Assembly: GCF_018130615.1 (NCBI RefSeq)
Contig: NZ_JAFCKB010000034.1
Coordinates: 1-48,860 of the forward strand
Origin: Bradyrhizobium manausense
GTDB taxonomy: Bacteria > Pseudomonadota > Alphaproteobacteria > Rhizobiales > Xanthobacteraceae
Direction: 5' to 3'
Length of the DNA stretch: 48,860 bases
The notes under the pieces were generated by a model. That model ran no database searches. It worked only from the letters and a program-made list of their open reading frames with translations, and was not told where the DNA came from. Shown piece by piece: positions 15,237 through 24,420 of this stretch (positions are counted from its first letter, which is position 1; each line of letters begins with the position of its first letter). Made by a program: the position numbers and the translations under genes.

Positions 15237-16463
15237 ATGGCGCGTATCGTCGTGCTCGGCGCAGGGTTTGCAGGCCTGTGGGCGGCCATCGGTGCCGCGC
15301 GCATGCGCGATGAGATCGGTGATGCCGGCCGCGACATCGAGATCCATCTCATCGACCGCAATCCTTACCACAACATCCGCGTGCGCAATTACGAGGTCGA
15401 CCTCAGCGAGGTCGCGCTGCCGCTGCCGCAATTGCTCGACCCGATCGGCGTCACGCACGGGATCGGTGAGGTCGAAGCCATCGATCCCGCGCGGCGCGAA
15501 ATCTCGCTGGTCACGAGCGATGGCAAGGAGAGTCTGAGTTACGATCGCCTCGTGCTTGCGCTTGGCAGCGAAGTGATGCGTCCCGATGTTCCGGGCCTGG
15601 CCGAGCACGCATTCGATGTCGACACCTATGCTGCGGCGCGTCGCCTTGAGGATCATCTCGCCTCGCTCGGGCGAAGCGCGCCGTCGCCCGCGCGATCGAC
15701 GGTGGTGGTGGTCGGCGCCGGCTTTACCGGCATCGAGGTTGCTGCCGAAATGCCTGCGCGGCTGGCGCGCGCCGGCATCACCGGCAGCCGCCGCATTGTC
15801 CTGCTTGATCCCAATCCAGTGGTCGGCGCCACCATTGGCGAACAAGCACGCCCCGTCATCGAGACGGCGCTGGCCTCGCTCGACGTCGAAACCCGACTCG
15901 GCGTGCGCGTCGCATCGGTAGAGGCCGCAGGAGCCCGCTTGAATTCAGGTGAATTCATCCTGACGCAGACGGTGATCTGGTGCGCCGGCATGCGCGCGAG
16001 CCGGCTGGCCGGAAACTTTGCCGGGGCGCGCGATCGTCTCGGGCGCCTGCTGGTCGATCCCTTCATGCGGATTGCGGATGTGCCTGGTGTATTCGCGGCA
16101 GGCGACGTCGCATCCAGCGTGATCGACGGTCTGCATCCAACCGTGATGTCCTGCCAGTTTGCCCGGCCCATGGGCCGCTTCGCTGGTCACAATGTGGTGG
16201 CCGATCTCGCCGGCCGGCCGATGCTGCCGCTGCGCATCGACTGGTACGTGACCGTGCTCGATCTCGGCGGCTGGGGCGCGCTCTACACGGAAGGCTGGGA
16301 TCGCGAGGTGCGGACGACCGGCGAGGCAGCCAAGGCGACCAAGCAGGCCATCAACCGCAAGCGCATCTATCCGCCGCTCTCGGGGCGCAAGGACGAGCTG
16401 TTTGCTGCCGCTGCGCCGACGGTGCAGGCGCCGCCGCCGACCTATGGAGCGCGGCGGAATTGA
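15237..16463 (+). CDS. NDH-2-like FAD/NAD(P)-dependent oxidoreductase
   Basis: This 408-residue flavoprotein has two dinucleotide-binding Rossmann motifs. The N-terminal one, VVLGAGFAGLWAA, binds FAD and the second, VVVVGAGFTGIEVAAEM (about residues 158-174), binds NAD(P)H. A third segment with VPGVFAAGDVAS (about 280-291) is the conserved FAD-ribityl contact. The layout fits type II NADH dehydrogenases and related disulfide-reductase-fold enzymes, which pass electrons from NADH to quinone. I see no membrane helix or C-terminal amphipathic tail, so a soluble reductase is also possible. The adjacent AraC gene may control it. Confidence 0.88.
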   Translation: MARIVVLGAGFAGLWAAIGAARMRDEIGDAGRDIEIHLIDRNPYHNIRVRNYEVDLSEVALPLPQLLDPIGVTHGIGEVEAIDPARREISLVTSDGKESLSYDRLVLALGSEVMRPDVPGLAEHAFDVDTYAAARRLEDHLASLGRSAPSPARSTVVVVGAGFTGIEVAAEMPARLARAGITGSRRIVLLDPNPVVGATIGEQARPVIETALASLDVETRLGVRVASVEAAGARLNSGEFILTQTVIWCAGMRASRLAGNFAGARDRLGRLLVDPFMRIADVPGVFAAGDVASSVIDGLHPTVMSCQFARPMGRFAGHNVVADLAGRPMLPLRIDWYVTVLDLGGWGALYTEGWDREVRTTGEAAKATKQAINRKRIYPPLSGRKDELFAAAAPTVQAPPPTYGARRN

Positions 16464-16582
16464 GCGTGGCCGTGGTCGGCAGCGAATGATGGTTAACGGT
16501 TCCAGCCTGAGCGGAAATTGCTTCGAAGTTTGTTAAAACTTGCTGGGTACGTCTCTTGGGCATAGTGACCTGGGGAAAGCGT

Positions 16583-17449
16583 ATGGGTAGGCGGGCCAAA
16601 CGTGGAAAGGCGGAGACGCTCGCAATACCCATGGCCGCGAGAGTTGCAATTGGCGCCGTGGCCGTCGCCGCATTGGGGTACGGTTTGCTGTCTCGCCCGG
16701 CGAGCGTGCAACCAACACGGAAGCCGTCCGCGCCTCAGGCCCAGGCGTCGTCAACTCCGGTTTACGTGGCACCTCCGGTTCATGCATTGGCGTCAGCGCC
16801 AACTCCGGCTCCAATCCCGGCCCCTGCGCCACTGGTCGAACCGCCAAAGGCTGCTGAAGGTCCCGGAGCGCTTGTCCGGCAGGTGGTCGACTACGCCAGC
16901 CACCAGGCGCCAGGCACGGTGATCATCGATACCAAGAATACGTTCCTCTATTTCGTTCTGAACGACGCGCAAGCGATGCGCTACGGCATCGGTGTCGGCC
17001 GCGAGGGTTTCACCTGGTCGGGCGAACAGACCGTGGCCCGCAAGACGGAATGGCCGGATTGGCGTCCGCCGGCCGAGATGGTCGTGCGCCAGCCTTATCT
17101 GCCGCGGTTCATGGCAGGCGGTCCCGGCAACCCGCTCGGCGCCCGGGCGATGTATCTGGGCGAGACCGAGTATAGAATTCACGGCACCAACAAGCCCGAT
17201 ACGATCGGGAAGCGTGTTTCGTCCGGCTGTATCCGGCTGACCAATGAGGACGTCGTCGATCTCTATGAGCGGGTTAAAGTCGGAGCGAAAGTGATCGTGC
17301 TTCCGGCAACCGCAGCCCATCGACCATCCCAGGAAGCGACGCCCGACACCACCTTCCGATCACCGGACCCGTCATCGCCGTCGAAGCGGCCCCCGGCAAC
17401 GAATGCGCAGTTGCGGTCATCTGAACCGAAGGTCGCCGAGGTCCAGTAA
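16583..17449 (+). CDS. L,D-transpeptidase (YkuD domain) with N-terminal membrane anchor
   Basis: The ATG at 16583, after ggggaaag, gives 288 residues; an upstream in-frame TTG adds nine. Residues 1-15 are basic, followed by a single hydrophobic helix (about 16-33) and a Pro/Ala-rich spacer to about residue 95. The YkuD domain follows, with H200 in YRIHGTN and the nucleophile C216 in SSGCIRL. The enzyme makes 3-3 peptidoglycan cross-links or attaches proteins to peptidoglycan in the periplasm. Alphaproteobacteria of this group carry many paralogs, so the exact role is open. The gene converges with the beta-lactamase-like gene downstream. Confidence 0.93.
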   Translation: MGRRAKRGKAETLAIPMAARVAIGAVAVAALGYGLLSRPASVQPTRKPSAPQAQASSTPVYVAPPVHALASAPTPAPIPAPAPLVEPPKAAEGPGALVRQVVDYASHQAPGTVIIDTKNTFLYFVLNDAQAMRYGIGVGREGFTWSGEQTVARKTEWPDWRPPAEMVVRQPYLPRFMAGGPGNPLGARAMYLGETEYRIHGTNKPDTIGKRVSSGCIRLTNEDVVDLYERVKVGAKVIVLPATAAHRPSQEATPDTTFRSPDPSSPSKRPPATNAQLRSSEPKVAEVQ

Positions 17450-17528
17450 CGCGTTCGTCCTTGGTCATCAGGACAAGCAAACGTTCAAGCCCTCGATTTA
17501 TGTCAGTTCCGGGAAGCGCATTCCTGAA

Positions 17529-19262
17529 TCATTGCGACGACTTCGAGCCGATCGGATCGAGCGAGACCTTGTCGAATCGCAGCCGCTTGACGCGGCCGTC
17601 ATCGATCGACATTGCATTGCACTTGCCATCGTCTACGCACGCGAACTTCAGATTTCCGATCGGAAAGCCCGTCGTGAACGCGTCAGTTCCGACAGGTTGC
17701 AGATCGAGTTCTCCCCGCGGGTAGTGCACCATCAGCACATTCTCGCGAACGAACACGTCATAGATGACGCCGAGTTCAGCGCTGTAATAGTGACCCTCGT
17801 ATGCTTTGAGCCGGTCTCCTGCAGGCTTGCTGATGGTGATCCGCTTCAGAGGAAGAATGGCGCCGTTCTGGTGCAGGACCGCGTTTTGGGCCGCTCCGCC
17901 TTGCGCGACGTCGTCGAAGACGATTTCGGCGGGAACCACCCTCAGGCGGAAAGCGGTGTTGGAGACCGCGTACATTGGAAACGATGGCTGGCCGGTCGCG
18001 CGCGTGACGAGATGATCATTGTCCTTGCTGACGGAAATGATGAACCCCGGTCTGAGTTCATAGTCGCCAACATAGGCATCGAGGATCTTGGGGTCGACGG
18101 CAACTTCCGGCTTGTCGTCAAGGGTCGGCTTGTCACGCGCAGGCTTGAGCAATTCCTTGAGATAGATGTCGGCGATCCTGAATGAGAGCGCTGCCGGGGT
18201 CAGATCTCCCGCGTTTGCCAGTATCACTACCGAAAAGTGCTGGTCTGGAAATCTGAGAATATTGGTCCGGTATGCGGCATCGCCGCCAGAATGCTCAACC
18301 GTCCTGAGCCCGCGATACTTTCCGATGGATAGGCCCGATGCGTAGTTGATATCTTTGCCGTTGTTGAGCTTGCCCTTCTGCTGCATCTCGGCGAGCAGCG
18401 TCAGGCCGCCGACTTGTCCGGTGTAGAAATTCTCATCCCAGCGCGCCAGGTCGCCGACCGTTGAAAACAGGCTTGAAGGTCCGACCGTCGAATAGGTCAG
18501 CGCAATGTATTGGTACTTGCCATCCGGCTGCCGCCCGTAGGAATAGGCCCGGTCCTTGACGGGCATGCCGTATTTGTCCTGGAAGTGCGTATGAGACATA
18601 CCGAGTGGGTCGAAGATGCGCTCCTTCGTGAACTCGGGCAGCGTTTTGCCGGACACTTGCCTCACGACCATTGCGAGCAGCGTGTAGCCGCTGTTGCTGT
18701 AGAGGAACTGGTCGCCGGGCTCGAAGTTCAACTCGGTTTGTTGAAACAGCAGATGTGCCACATCATCGTCCGTGATCTCGTCGTCGAGCCGCCACCCCGC
18801 GAGCGCCAGAAGATTCCACTGGTCTCGAACTCCGCTGGTGTGATGAAGCAGTTGACGGATCGTGATCGGCTTGCCGAAGTCGTGCAACTTCGGAACATAT
18901 TTGCGAACGTCGTCATCCAGAGACAATTTTCCTTCGTGAGCAAGTTGATAGATCGCGAAGGCGGTGAACTGCTTGGAGACCGATGCCAGGTGGAATACGG
19001 TCGCCGGCGTGTTTGGCACACCATACTCCAGATTGGCTGCGCCATAACCCTGGCTGTAGATGATCTGGCCGTCCCGAAGGACGGCGATGACAGCGCCGGG
19101 CGAGTTTGGTTCAGCCCATCGCGCGAAGAGCTGATCGACGGCGCGCTCCATGGTTGCATTGTCGGATGTTGCGGAGGATGAGGGCTCCGATTGAGCGCCG
19201 GCGACGGTAGGTGTCGAAAGACACATTGCCGCAAAAGCGGCCGTCACAATCCTAAAGAGCAT
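17529..19262 (-). CDS. Exported serine hydrolase of the beta-lactamase / penicillin-binding fold (class C-like)
   Basis: The 577-residue product starts with a signal peptide (cleavage near AGAQ, residue 24). The catalytic motifs of the family are visible: S94-x-x-K97 in LASVSKQF, Y188-S-N in FLYSNSGY, and an HSGG segment near residue 320 in place of KTG. The beta-lactamase domain spans about 35-380 and a further domain of about 190 residues follows, as in many 'serine hydrolase' homologs that are esterases or D-aminopeptidases rather than true beta-lactamases. Antibiotic hydrolysis is therefore not implied. The gene has a lower GC look than the flagellar genes and is preceded by a repeat-rich gap. 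Confidence 0.9.
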   Translation of the reverse strand: MLFRIVTAAFAAMCLSTPTVAGAQSEPSSSATSDNATMERAVDQLFARWAEPNSPGAVIAVLRDGQIIYSQGYGAANLEYGVPNTPATVFHLASVSKQFTAFAIYQLAHEGKLSLDDDVRKYVPKLHDFGKPITIRQLLHHTSGVRDQWNLLALAGWRLDDEITDDDVAHLLFQQTELNFEPGDQFLYSNSGYTLLAMVVRQVSGKTLPEFTKERIFDPLGMSHTHFQDKYGMPVKDRAYSYGRQPDGKYQYIALTYSTVGPSSLFSTVGDLARWDENFYTGQVGGLTLLAEMQQKGKLNNGKDINYASGLSIGKYRGLRTVEHSGGDAAYRTNILRFPDQHFSVVILANAGDLTPAALSFRIADIYLKELLKPARDKPTLDDKPEVAVDPKILDAYVGDYELRPGFIISVSKDNDHLVTRATGQPSFPMYAVSNTAFRLRVVPAEIVFDDVAQGGAAQNAVLHQNGAILPLKRITISKPAGDRLKAYEGHYYSAELGVIYDVFVRENVLMVHYPRGELDLQPVGTDAFTTGFPIGNLKFACVDDGKCNAMSIDDGRVKRLRFDKVSLDPIGSKSSQ

Positions 19263-19310
19263 AACGGTTTCCCCAATTGACGCTCAGCATCGTCGCGCCA
19301 TGAACGTACC

Positions 19311-19412
19311 GCGTAGAATGGGGAGAGCGAAGCAAAACTCATCGAACCTCGTTCTCCTGATCAGACCGGAACGACGATTGCTTGGTCCGGCATGGCCCTA
19401 CGGGCTGACGTC
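19311..19412 (-). repeat. Diverged ~100-140 bp repeat, copy A (inverted)
   Basis: The reverse complement aligns with copies B and C. Shared blocks include agcgaagc, cgttctc, tgatcaga and acgattgcttg, separated by substitutions. It lies upstream of the serine hydrolase gene. Confidence 0.7.
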
Positions 19413-19581
19413 GCACCGGGCGCGGCAAGTTCGCCCATGGACGATCGGCCCGAGATTGTGCCATATTTGCCGTGCAACCGCGAAATGGAGCCGCTCGGTG
19501 GATCGCTTGCCGTTCATTCTGACGGTCGTCCTTGAGATGGGCACGCCATCAGCCAAAGCGACGCCCGACGGCAATCGGCTA

Positions 19582-19727
19582 GATGTCAGTTCTCATAGCG
19601 TGTGTTGAACTCTTGCGAAGCCCGTCGCCCGACGGGCGGGGCCAGCGCCAAGCGACTGTTGGTGCCGATCTGATAAAGAGAACGAAGTCTGATGGATCTC
19701 GCTTCGCTCTATCCATCCTACGCGCTG
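19582..19727 (+). repeat. Diverged ~140 bp repeat, copy B
   Basis: This copy aligns end to end with copy C at 20219-20359, starting gatgtcag and ending gcgctg, with shared blocks gacgggcgg, gttggtgc, agagaacgaagt and tcgcttcgct. The two lie on either side of the P-loop kinase gene. Confidence 0.8.
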
Positions 19728-19742
19728 TAACGGGACAGCAGA

Positions 19743-20216
19743 ATGGCAACCGCACACTTGATTCATGGATATCTCGGTGCAGGAAAGACGACGTTCGCGC
19801 GGCACTTGGAGCACGAACTGCCGGCCATTCGCTTCAGTCACGACGAATGGATGACGATTTTGTACGGCAATGATCCGCCTATGGATCAGTTTCCCGAATT
19901 TCATCAACGCGTATCGAGGCTGATCGACGCGCACTGGACACGATGTGTGAAACTCGGCCTAGATGTCGTACTTGATCTTGGTTTTTGGTCGCGACGCCAG
20001 CGCGATGAGACAAGGACGACCGCTGCAGCGCTGGGGGCTAGCGCGCGGCTCTATCTTCTCGAGTGCCCGGAACACGAAGCATGGCGTCGGGTCGACAAAC
20101 GAAATGCGCATCTCGACGGAAGCTTGCTCATCGTCCGACATACGTTCGAGATGCTTAAGAGCCGCTTTCAGCCGCTGGGAGACGATGAGGACCGAATTGA
20201 AGTTAGGCAATGCTGA
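19743..20216 (+). CDS. P-loop AAA/zeta-toxin-like small-molecule kinase, function unknown
   Basis: The 157-residue product has a clear Walker A motif at residues 9-16 (GYLGAGKT), a DEW segment near residue 38 that suits the acidic catalytic position, and VVLDLGFWSRRQRDE (about 77-91), a Walker B-like strand followed by a lid. This architecture is that of the AAA_33 group, which includes chloramphenicol phosphotransferase and zeta-toxin relatives that phosphorylate small molecules or nucleotides. The substrate cannot be predicted. Base composition looks lower in GC than neighbouring core genes and two direct repeats flank it, which hints at an acquired gene. Confidence 0.8.
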   Translation: MATAHLIHGYLGAGKTTFARHLEHELPAIRFSHDEWMTILYGNDPPMDQFPEFHQRVSRLIDAHWTRCVKLGLDVVLDLGFWSRRQRDETRTTAAALGASARLYLLECPEHEAWRRVDKRNAHLDGSLLIVRHTFEMLKSRFQPLGDDEDRIEVRQC

Positions 20217-20218
20217 GA

Positions 20219-20359
20219 GATGTCAGCTCGTTGGACGTGAGCTCTCGCGAATCCCATCGCTTGACGGGCGGAGCCAGCATCAAGCAATCGTTGGTGCGAT
20301 CTGATCAAGAGAACGAAGTTTGATGGGGTTTCGCTTCGCTCCCCCCATCCGAGGCGCTG
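20219..20359 (+). repeat. Diverged ~140 bp repeat, copy C
   Basis: It aligns with copy B (19582-19727) over its whole length and, inverted, with copy A (19311-19412). It begins 3 bases after the kinase stop codon, so its hairpin-prone sequence may shape the kinase mRNA end. The substrate-binding protein gene starts 45 bases after it. Confidence 0.8.
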
Positions 20360-20404
20360 AAAAGCCATTCTGTGCAATCCTATCGTCGATCAAGCGAGGG
20401 AGAC

Positions 20405-21358
20405 ATGTGGCGACGGAAGTTCATTGCCGGGCTGGCTGGTATGGTGGCACTGCCGCTGACCGCTCGCGCTCAGAGGCCAAACCGAATCTACCGCCTCGGG
20501 CATCTTGCGACCACATCGGAAACCGAAGCTCTTACCCGCCAGATAACTTTGCCAGAACTTGAAAGGCTTGGCTTTGTTGAAGGCCGCAATCTCATCTTCG
20601 ACGCACGTGTCGGCGATTCGGATTCGCTGCCGGCTCTCATGCGCGAATTGCTCGCCGCTCAGCCAGACGCAGTCGTCGCCATTGGCACCGCACTAAAGCC
20701 TGCCGCCGCGGCCACACGCACCGTGCCGGTCGTCGCTTTTGGCAACGATCCGATTGTGCTTGGCCTCGCCGCGAGTTACGCGCGGCCGGGAGGGAATATT
20801 ACTGGCGTCGTGATTGCGGCGGACGAGCTTGAAGCGAAGCGGCTTTCCATTCTGCTCGAAGCGGTACCTGACCGTCGGCGTGTGGCCGCGCTGGTCCCGG
20901 CCTTGAGTGGAGCGAGCGAGGCCGTGAGGAAGGCGGCGGCGGGGCTCGGCATTGAAGTACTTGTATTTCCAGTCGCCGCACCGAGCGAATACCCGGCTGC
21001 CTTTGCGGCGATGCGGGCTCAAGGTGCACAGGCATTGATCATCAGCGCGCTTCCGCAGTTTCTGCGGGATGGCAGGCAGTTGGCAGCTCTTGCTCTCGAA
21101 GGTCGGCTCCCAACAGTGTGCGAATGGGCGGAAATGGCGCACACGGGGTGTCTGATCGGATATGGGCCCAATCGCATAGAACTGCGCAAGCGCATGGCCG
21201 ACCAGATTGCTCAGATATTTCGCGGCGTCGCGCCTCGCGACATTCCGATCGAGCGGCCGACGTCATTTGAGTTCGCGTTGAACCTGAAAACTGCCAAGTC
21301 GCTCGACCTCATCGTTCCTGCCTCAGTGCTGACACGCGCTGACGAGGTGATTGAATAG
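20405..21358 (+). CDS. ABC transporter substrate-binding protein (ABC_sub_bind / TrpX-like)
   Basis: The ATG at 20405, after gagggagac, gives 317 residues with a Tat- or Sec-type signal peptide (MWRRKFIAGLAGMVALPLTARAQ, cleaved near residue 23, written here only to show its arginine pair and Ala-x-Ala end). The mature part has the family pattern: IYRLGHL start, ELERLGFVEGRNL, PARPGGNITGV-like ARPGGNITG, and an ending LIVPASVLTRADEVIE that matches 'lPpsLLaRADEVIE'. Such proteins are abundant orphan periplasmic binding proteins in Bradyrhizobium, often without adjacent permease genes, as here. The ligand is unknown; aromatic amino acids are bound by some relatives. Confidence 0.9.
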   Translation: MWRRKFIAGLAGMVALPLTARAQRPNRIYRLGHLATTSETEALTRQITLPELERLGFVEGRNLIFDARVGDSDSLPALMRELLAAQPDAVVAIGTALKPAAAATRTVPVVAFGNDPIVLGLAASYARPGGNITGVVIAADELEAKRLSILLEAVPDRRRVAALVPALSGASEAVRKAAAGLGIEVLVFPVAAPSEYPAAFAAMRAQGAQALIISALPQFLRDGRQLAALALEGRLPTVCEWAEMAHTGCLIGYGPNRIELRKRMADQIAQIFRGVAPRDIPIERPTSFEFALNLKTAKSLDLIVPASVLTRADEVIE

Positions 21359-21515
21359 CCGGGTGACGTCGGCTTTTGGCCCGCAACTCTTCACCTGTAT
21401 GCCGCTGTGCAGCCTCTTGTAGCGCAACCGTCGCACAGTGCTTCGTCGCTATGCTCCCCGCAATGACGAGGCTGAGGCGCTAGTCCCGCAAGCAACGACG
21501 TACCCCCCAGACATG

Positions 21516-21546
21516 AGAAAGCGCCCGTGGGGGGCGGGCGCTTTCT
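21516..21546. terminator. Strong stem-loop between two convergent genes
   Basis: Perfect 12-bp arms agaaagcgcccg (21516-21527) and cgggcgctttct (21535-21546) enclose a G-rich 7-base loop. A/T pairs at the stem base resemble the A-tract/T-tract of a bidirectional terminator. It lies between the plus-strand substrate-binding protein gene (stop 21358) and the minus-strand 66-aa gene (stop 21644). Confidence 0.75.
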
Positions 21547-21643
21547 GTAGTCGACTTGGGGTTGGGGTCGTCTACATATCCACGTGGCGACTTTGGGGGG
21601 CTGGTAAAGAGCCGCGTGAATTCCTGAAACTCAAAAAATCTCC

Positions 21644-21844
21644 TTAGCGAACGAGCGATGCGTTCGAACTGGTGATCACAACCGGCTTGCCGGCCTTGAT
21701 GACGCGGGCGGTCTGGGTCAGGCCGTCGTCCGAACCTGTGCGTGCCGTGATGCCGAAGCCAGCAACCGCGATCCCGGCGACGAGGGCAACGACCACAATC
21801 TTCAAATGGGTCGAGCGATCTGCGCTGTAGATCGAGTGGTTCAT
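21644..21844 (-). CDS. Small single-pass membrane protein, unknown
   Basis: The 66-residue product has one hydrophobic helix (about residues 15-32, IVVVALVAGIAVAGFGI) after a polar N-terminus and a short exterior part with TARVIKAGKPVV. The ATG has ggaggc upstream on the minus strand. Codon use follows the genome pattern and the frame is ended by a stem-loop, which supports a real gene. I recognise no family with a known role; similar short one-helix proteins are common in Bradyrhizobium. Confidence 0.72.
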   Translation of the reverse strand: MNHSIYSADRSTHLKIVVVALVAGIAVAGFGITARTGSDDGLTQTARVIKAGKPVVITSSNASLVR

Positions 21845-22049
21845 GGAAGCCTCCTGCCGCCACCTACCCGAAGTAGTCGCTAGCCCGTTCAGGCTGGTTC
21901 ATGCTTCCGGTGCCCAACAACCTAGTATTGGGCGGATTCGTTCCCAAGGGGACATCACAAGAGCGTGATATGACGTGAGAAATCGCGATCAGCAGCGAGG
22001 CCTGATCGTGCAAATTGGCAATTATTTCAATGCTGTAATGTACTTGCAG

Positions 22050-22082
22050 GGCGCCTTGTCAACATCTGGTCCACAAGGCGCC
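22050..22082. other. Perfect 10-bp inverted repeat downstream of flhA
   Basis: Arms ggcgccttgt (22050-22059) and acaaggcgcc (22073-22082) flank a 13-base loop, 57 bases past the flhA stop. It is a candidate transcription stop for flhA but has no T-run after it on the minus strand. The rest of the gap 21845-22138 is AT-richer and shows no gene. Confidence 0.5.
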
Positions 22083-22138
22083 AGGAACTCAAAAACCATT
22101 TGCCTGTGGCCGAAAAACACACGGCTTCTTAAGGTAAA

Positions 22139-24280
22139 TCAGACGCTTCCGACGGTCTTCAGCCTTGCCCTCGGGTGGATTTCGGCCTGCGACAGCACGG
22201 TCGTCTGGGCGCGGAACCGTTCGACCAGGGAACGGACGAAGGGACGAATTGCCGCAGAGGTGACCAGTACGGGGGCCTCGCCTTCGCGGGCGGCGCGCTC
22301 GAAGGCCTCGCGCACGGCGGTCATGAACTCCGACAGTTTCGACGGCTGCATCGCCAGGCTGCGCTCCTCGCCCTGGCCGATGATGGATTCGGCAAAGGCC
22401 TGCTCCCATTTCGCCGACAGCGCGATCAGCGGCAGGTAGCCGGCGTAGGAGGTGTTCTGGGCACAGATCTGCCGTGCGAGGCGGGCGCGGACATGCTCGA
22501 CCATGGTCGCGGGGTTGCGCGAGAAGGCGAGCGAGTCGGCGATGCCTTCGAGGATGGTCGAGAGGTCGCGGATCGAGATGCGCTCGGCGAGCAGCAGCTG
22601 CAGCACGCGCTGGATGCCGGAAACCGTGACCTGGCCGGGCACGATGTCCTTGACCAGCTCGCTCTGCTCCTTCGGCAGCTCCTTGAGCAGCTTCTGCACC
22701 TCGCCGTAGGAAAGCAGGTCCGACATGTTGGCCTTGAGCAACTCGGTGAGGTGGGTCGAGAGCACGGTGGCGGCGTCGACGACGGTGTAGCCCTTGAGCG
22801 AAGCCTCCTCCTTGAGGCTGGCATCGACCCAGGTCGCGGGCAGGCCGAAGGTCGGCTCGGTGGTGTGGATGCCGGGCACCTGCACCTGGCTGCCGCCGGG
22901 GTCCATGACCATGAACTGGTTCGGCCAGATCTTGCCGGTGCCGGCGTCGACCTCCTTGATCTTGATGATGTAGGTGTTGGCTTCGAGCTGGACGTTGTCG
23001 AGGATGCGCACCGCCGGCATCACGAAACCCATCTCGATCGCGAGCGAGCGGCGCAGGGCCTTGATCTGCTCGGTGAGGCGGTCGGTGCCGTCGGGGCCGT
23101 TGACCAGCGGCAGCAGCGCATAGCCGAGCTCGATCTTGAGGTCGTCGATCTTCAGCGCCGCCGAGATCGGTTCGTCCGCTGCCGCCGCGCCAGGCGCGCC
23201 GGGCGTTCCCGGAACAGGCGCGGCCTTGGCCGCTTCCTCGGCCTTGGCGGTGGTGCGCTTGTGGTTGCGCGCGCTCCAGGCCAGTGCGCCGGCGCCGGCG
23301 CCGAGCGCGAGGAACGGGATGGTTGGGATGCCCGGCAGCGCCGCCAGCACCAGCATGACGGCCGAGGACATCGCCAGCGCCTGCGGATAGCCGGAGAATT
23401 GCTTCATCAGCGCCTTGTCGGCGGCGCCGGAGACGCCGGCCTTGGAAACGAGCAGGCCCGCCGCGGTCGAGACGATCAGCGCCGGCACCTGGGTGACGAG
23501 GCCGTCACCGACGGTCAGCAGCGTGTAGCTGCGTCCGGCATCGGCAAAGGACAGGCCCTGCTGCGCGACGCCGATGATCATGCCGCCGACGACGTTGATG
23601 AAGACGATCAGGAGGCCGGCGATGGCGTCGCCGCGGACGAACTTCGAGGCACCGTCCATGGCGCCGAAGAAGCCGCTTTCGTCCTCCAGCGCCTTGCGGC
23701 GCTCCTTGGCGACCTTCTCGTCGATCAGGCCGGCGGAAAGGTCGGCGTCGATCGCCATCTGCTTGCCGGGCATGGCGTCCAAGTGGAAGCGGGCGGCGAC
23801 TTCGGCGATACGGCCCGAACCCTTGGTGATGACGACGAAGTTGACGATGATCAGGATGGCGAAGACGATGATGCCGATGACGAAATTGCCGCCCATGACG
23901 AAGCTGCCGAAGGCTTCGATGACGTGACCGGCGGCATCCGTGCCCTCGTGCCCGTGCGACAGAATCAGGCGGGTCGAGGCCATGTTCAGCGACAGCCGCA
24001 ACATGGTCGAGATCAAGAGGATGGTCGGGAAGGCGGAGAATTCCAGCGGCGCCTGGATGAACAGCGACGTCATCAGGATCAGGATCGAGAGCGTGATCGA
24101 GATCGCCAGGAACAGGTCCAGGACGATCGCGGGCAGCGGCAGGATCAACACCACCAGGATGGTGAGGATGCCGAGCGCCAGCGCGATGTCGCCGCGCTTG
24201 AGGATGTTGACGATCTCGGTGACGGAGGGGAGGCCCGGCTTCGCGCTGCCTACGCCCTGTCCCGCGGTGACGTCGACCAT
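22139..24280 (-). CDS. flhA: FlhA flagellar export gate protein
   Basis: The ATG at 24280, after ggggaggc, gives 713 residues, normal for FlhA; the longer frame upstream is not conserved. The N-terminal half has about eight membrane helices. The family motif is visible as GRIAEVAARFHLDAMPGKQM (about residues 140-160), and the FHIPEP-type cytoplasmic loop follows. The C-terminal cytoplasmic domain (about 370-713), which docks chaperone-substrate complexes, begins after an Ala/Pro-rich linker. FlhA forms the nonameric export gate. The gene stands alone on the minus strand with a CtrA-type site about 170 bases upstream. Confidence 0.97.
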   Translation of the reverse strand: MVDVTAGQGVGSAKPGLPSVTEIVNILKRGDIALALGILTILVVLILPLPAIVLDLFLAISITLSILILMTSLFIQAPLEFSAFPTILLISTMLRLSLNMASTRLILSHGHEGTDAAGHVIEAFGSFVMGGNFVIGIIVFAILIIVNFVVITKGSGRIAEVAARFHLDAMPGKQMAIDADLSAGLIDEKVAKERRKALEDESGFFGAMDGASKFVRGDAIAGLLIVFINVVGGMIIGVAQQGLSFADAGRSYTLLTVGDGLVTQVPALIVSTAAGLLVSKAGVSGAADKALMKQFSGYPQALAMSSAVMLVLAALPGIPTIPFLALGAGAGALAWSARNHKRTTAKAEEAAKAAPVPGTPGAPGAAAADEPISAALKIDDLKIELGYALLPLVNGPDGTDRLTEQIKALRRSLAIEMGFVMPAVRILDNVQLEANTYIIKIKEVDAGTGKIWPNQFMVMDPGGSQVQVPGIHTTEPTFGLPATWVDASLKEEASLKGYTVVDAATVLSTHLTELLKANMSDLLSYGEVQKLLKELPKEQSELVKDIVPGQVTVSGIQRVLQLLLAERISIRDLSTILEGIADSLAFSRNPATMVEHVRARLARQICAQNTSYAGYLPLIALSAKWEQAFAESIIGQGEERSLAMQPSKLSEFMTAVREAFERAAREGEAPVLVTSAAIRPFVRSLVERFRAQTTVLSQAEIHPRARLKTVGSV

Positions 24281-24420
24281 GGTAGCTGCCTCCCCGCGCG
24301 ACTGCCGTCCGCGCGCCCCAAACGTCTGCGCGGCGGCCGATGGGCCGCCGTTCCGAAAGTGAGGCACCGCACTGGCGTCCACGGGATCCCCCGTTCTACG
24401 CGGCTGACGACACTCGACTT

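Larger units (their letters stand above)
19263..19742. other. Repeat-rich intergenic region
   Basis: This 480-base gap contains copies A (inverted, 19311-19412) and B (direct, 19582-19727) of a diverged repeat. Between them (about 19413-19580) I see no convincing gene; short open frames here run through the repeats. The beta-lactamase-like gene promoter should lie near 19263-19310 and the kinase promoter near 19700-19742. Confidence 0.55.

Noticed and set aside
17529-19262. Antibiotic-resistance beta-lactamase
   Set aside because: It has the SxxK and YSN motifs, but the protein is much longer than class C enzymes and has HSGG where KTG is expected, so a peptidase or esterase role is at least as likely.
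19300-19608. Short open frame between the beta-lactamase-like and kinase genes
   Set aside because: It runs through inverted repeat copy A, so it reflects repeat sequence rather than a protein.
22050-22082. Rho-independent terminator for flhA
   Set aside because: The stem is perfect but no T-run follows on the minus strand, so I list it only as an inverted repeat.
21975-22439. 154-codon plus-strand frame overlapping the end of flhA
   Set aside because: Most of it is antisense to flhA, and it begins in AT-rich intergenic sequence without a ribosome binding site or domain.
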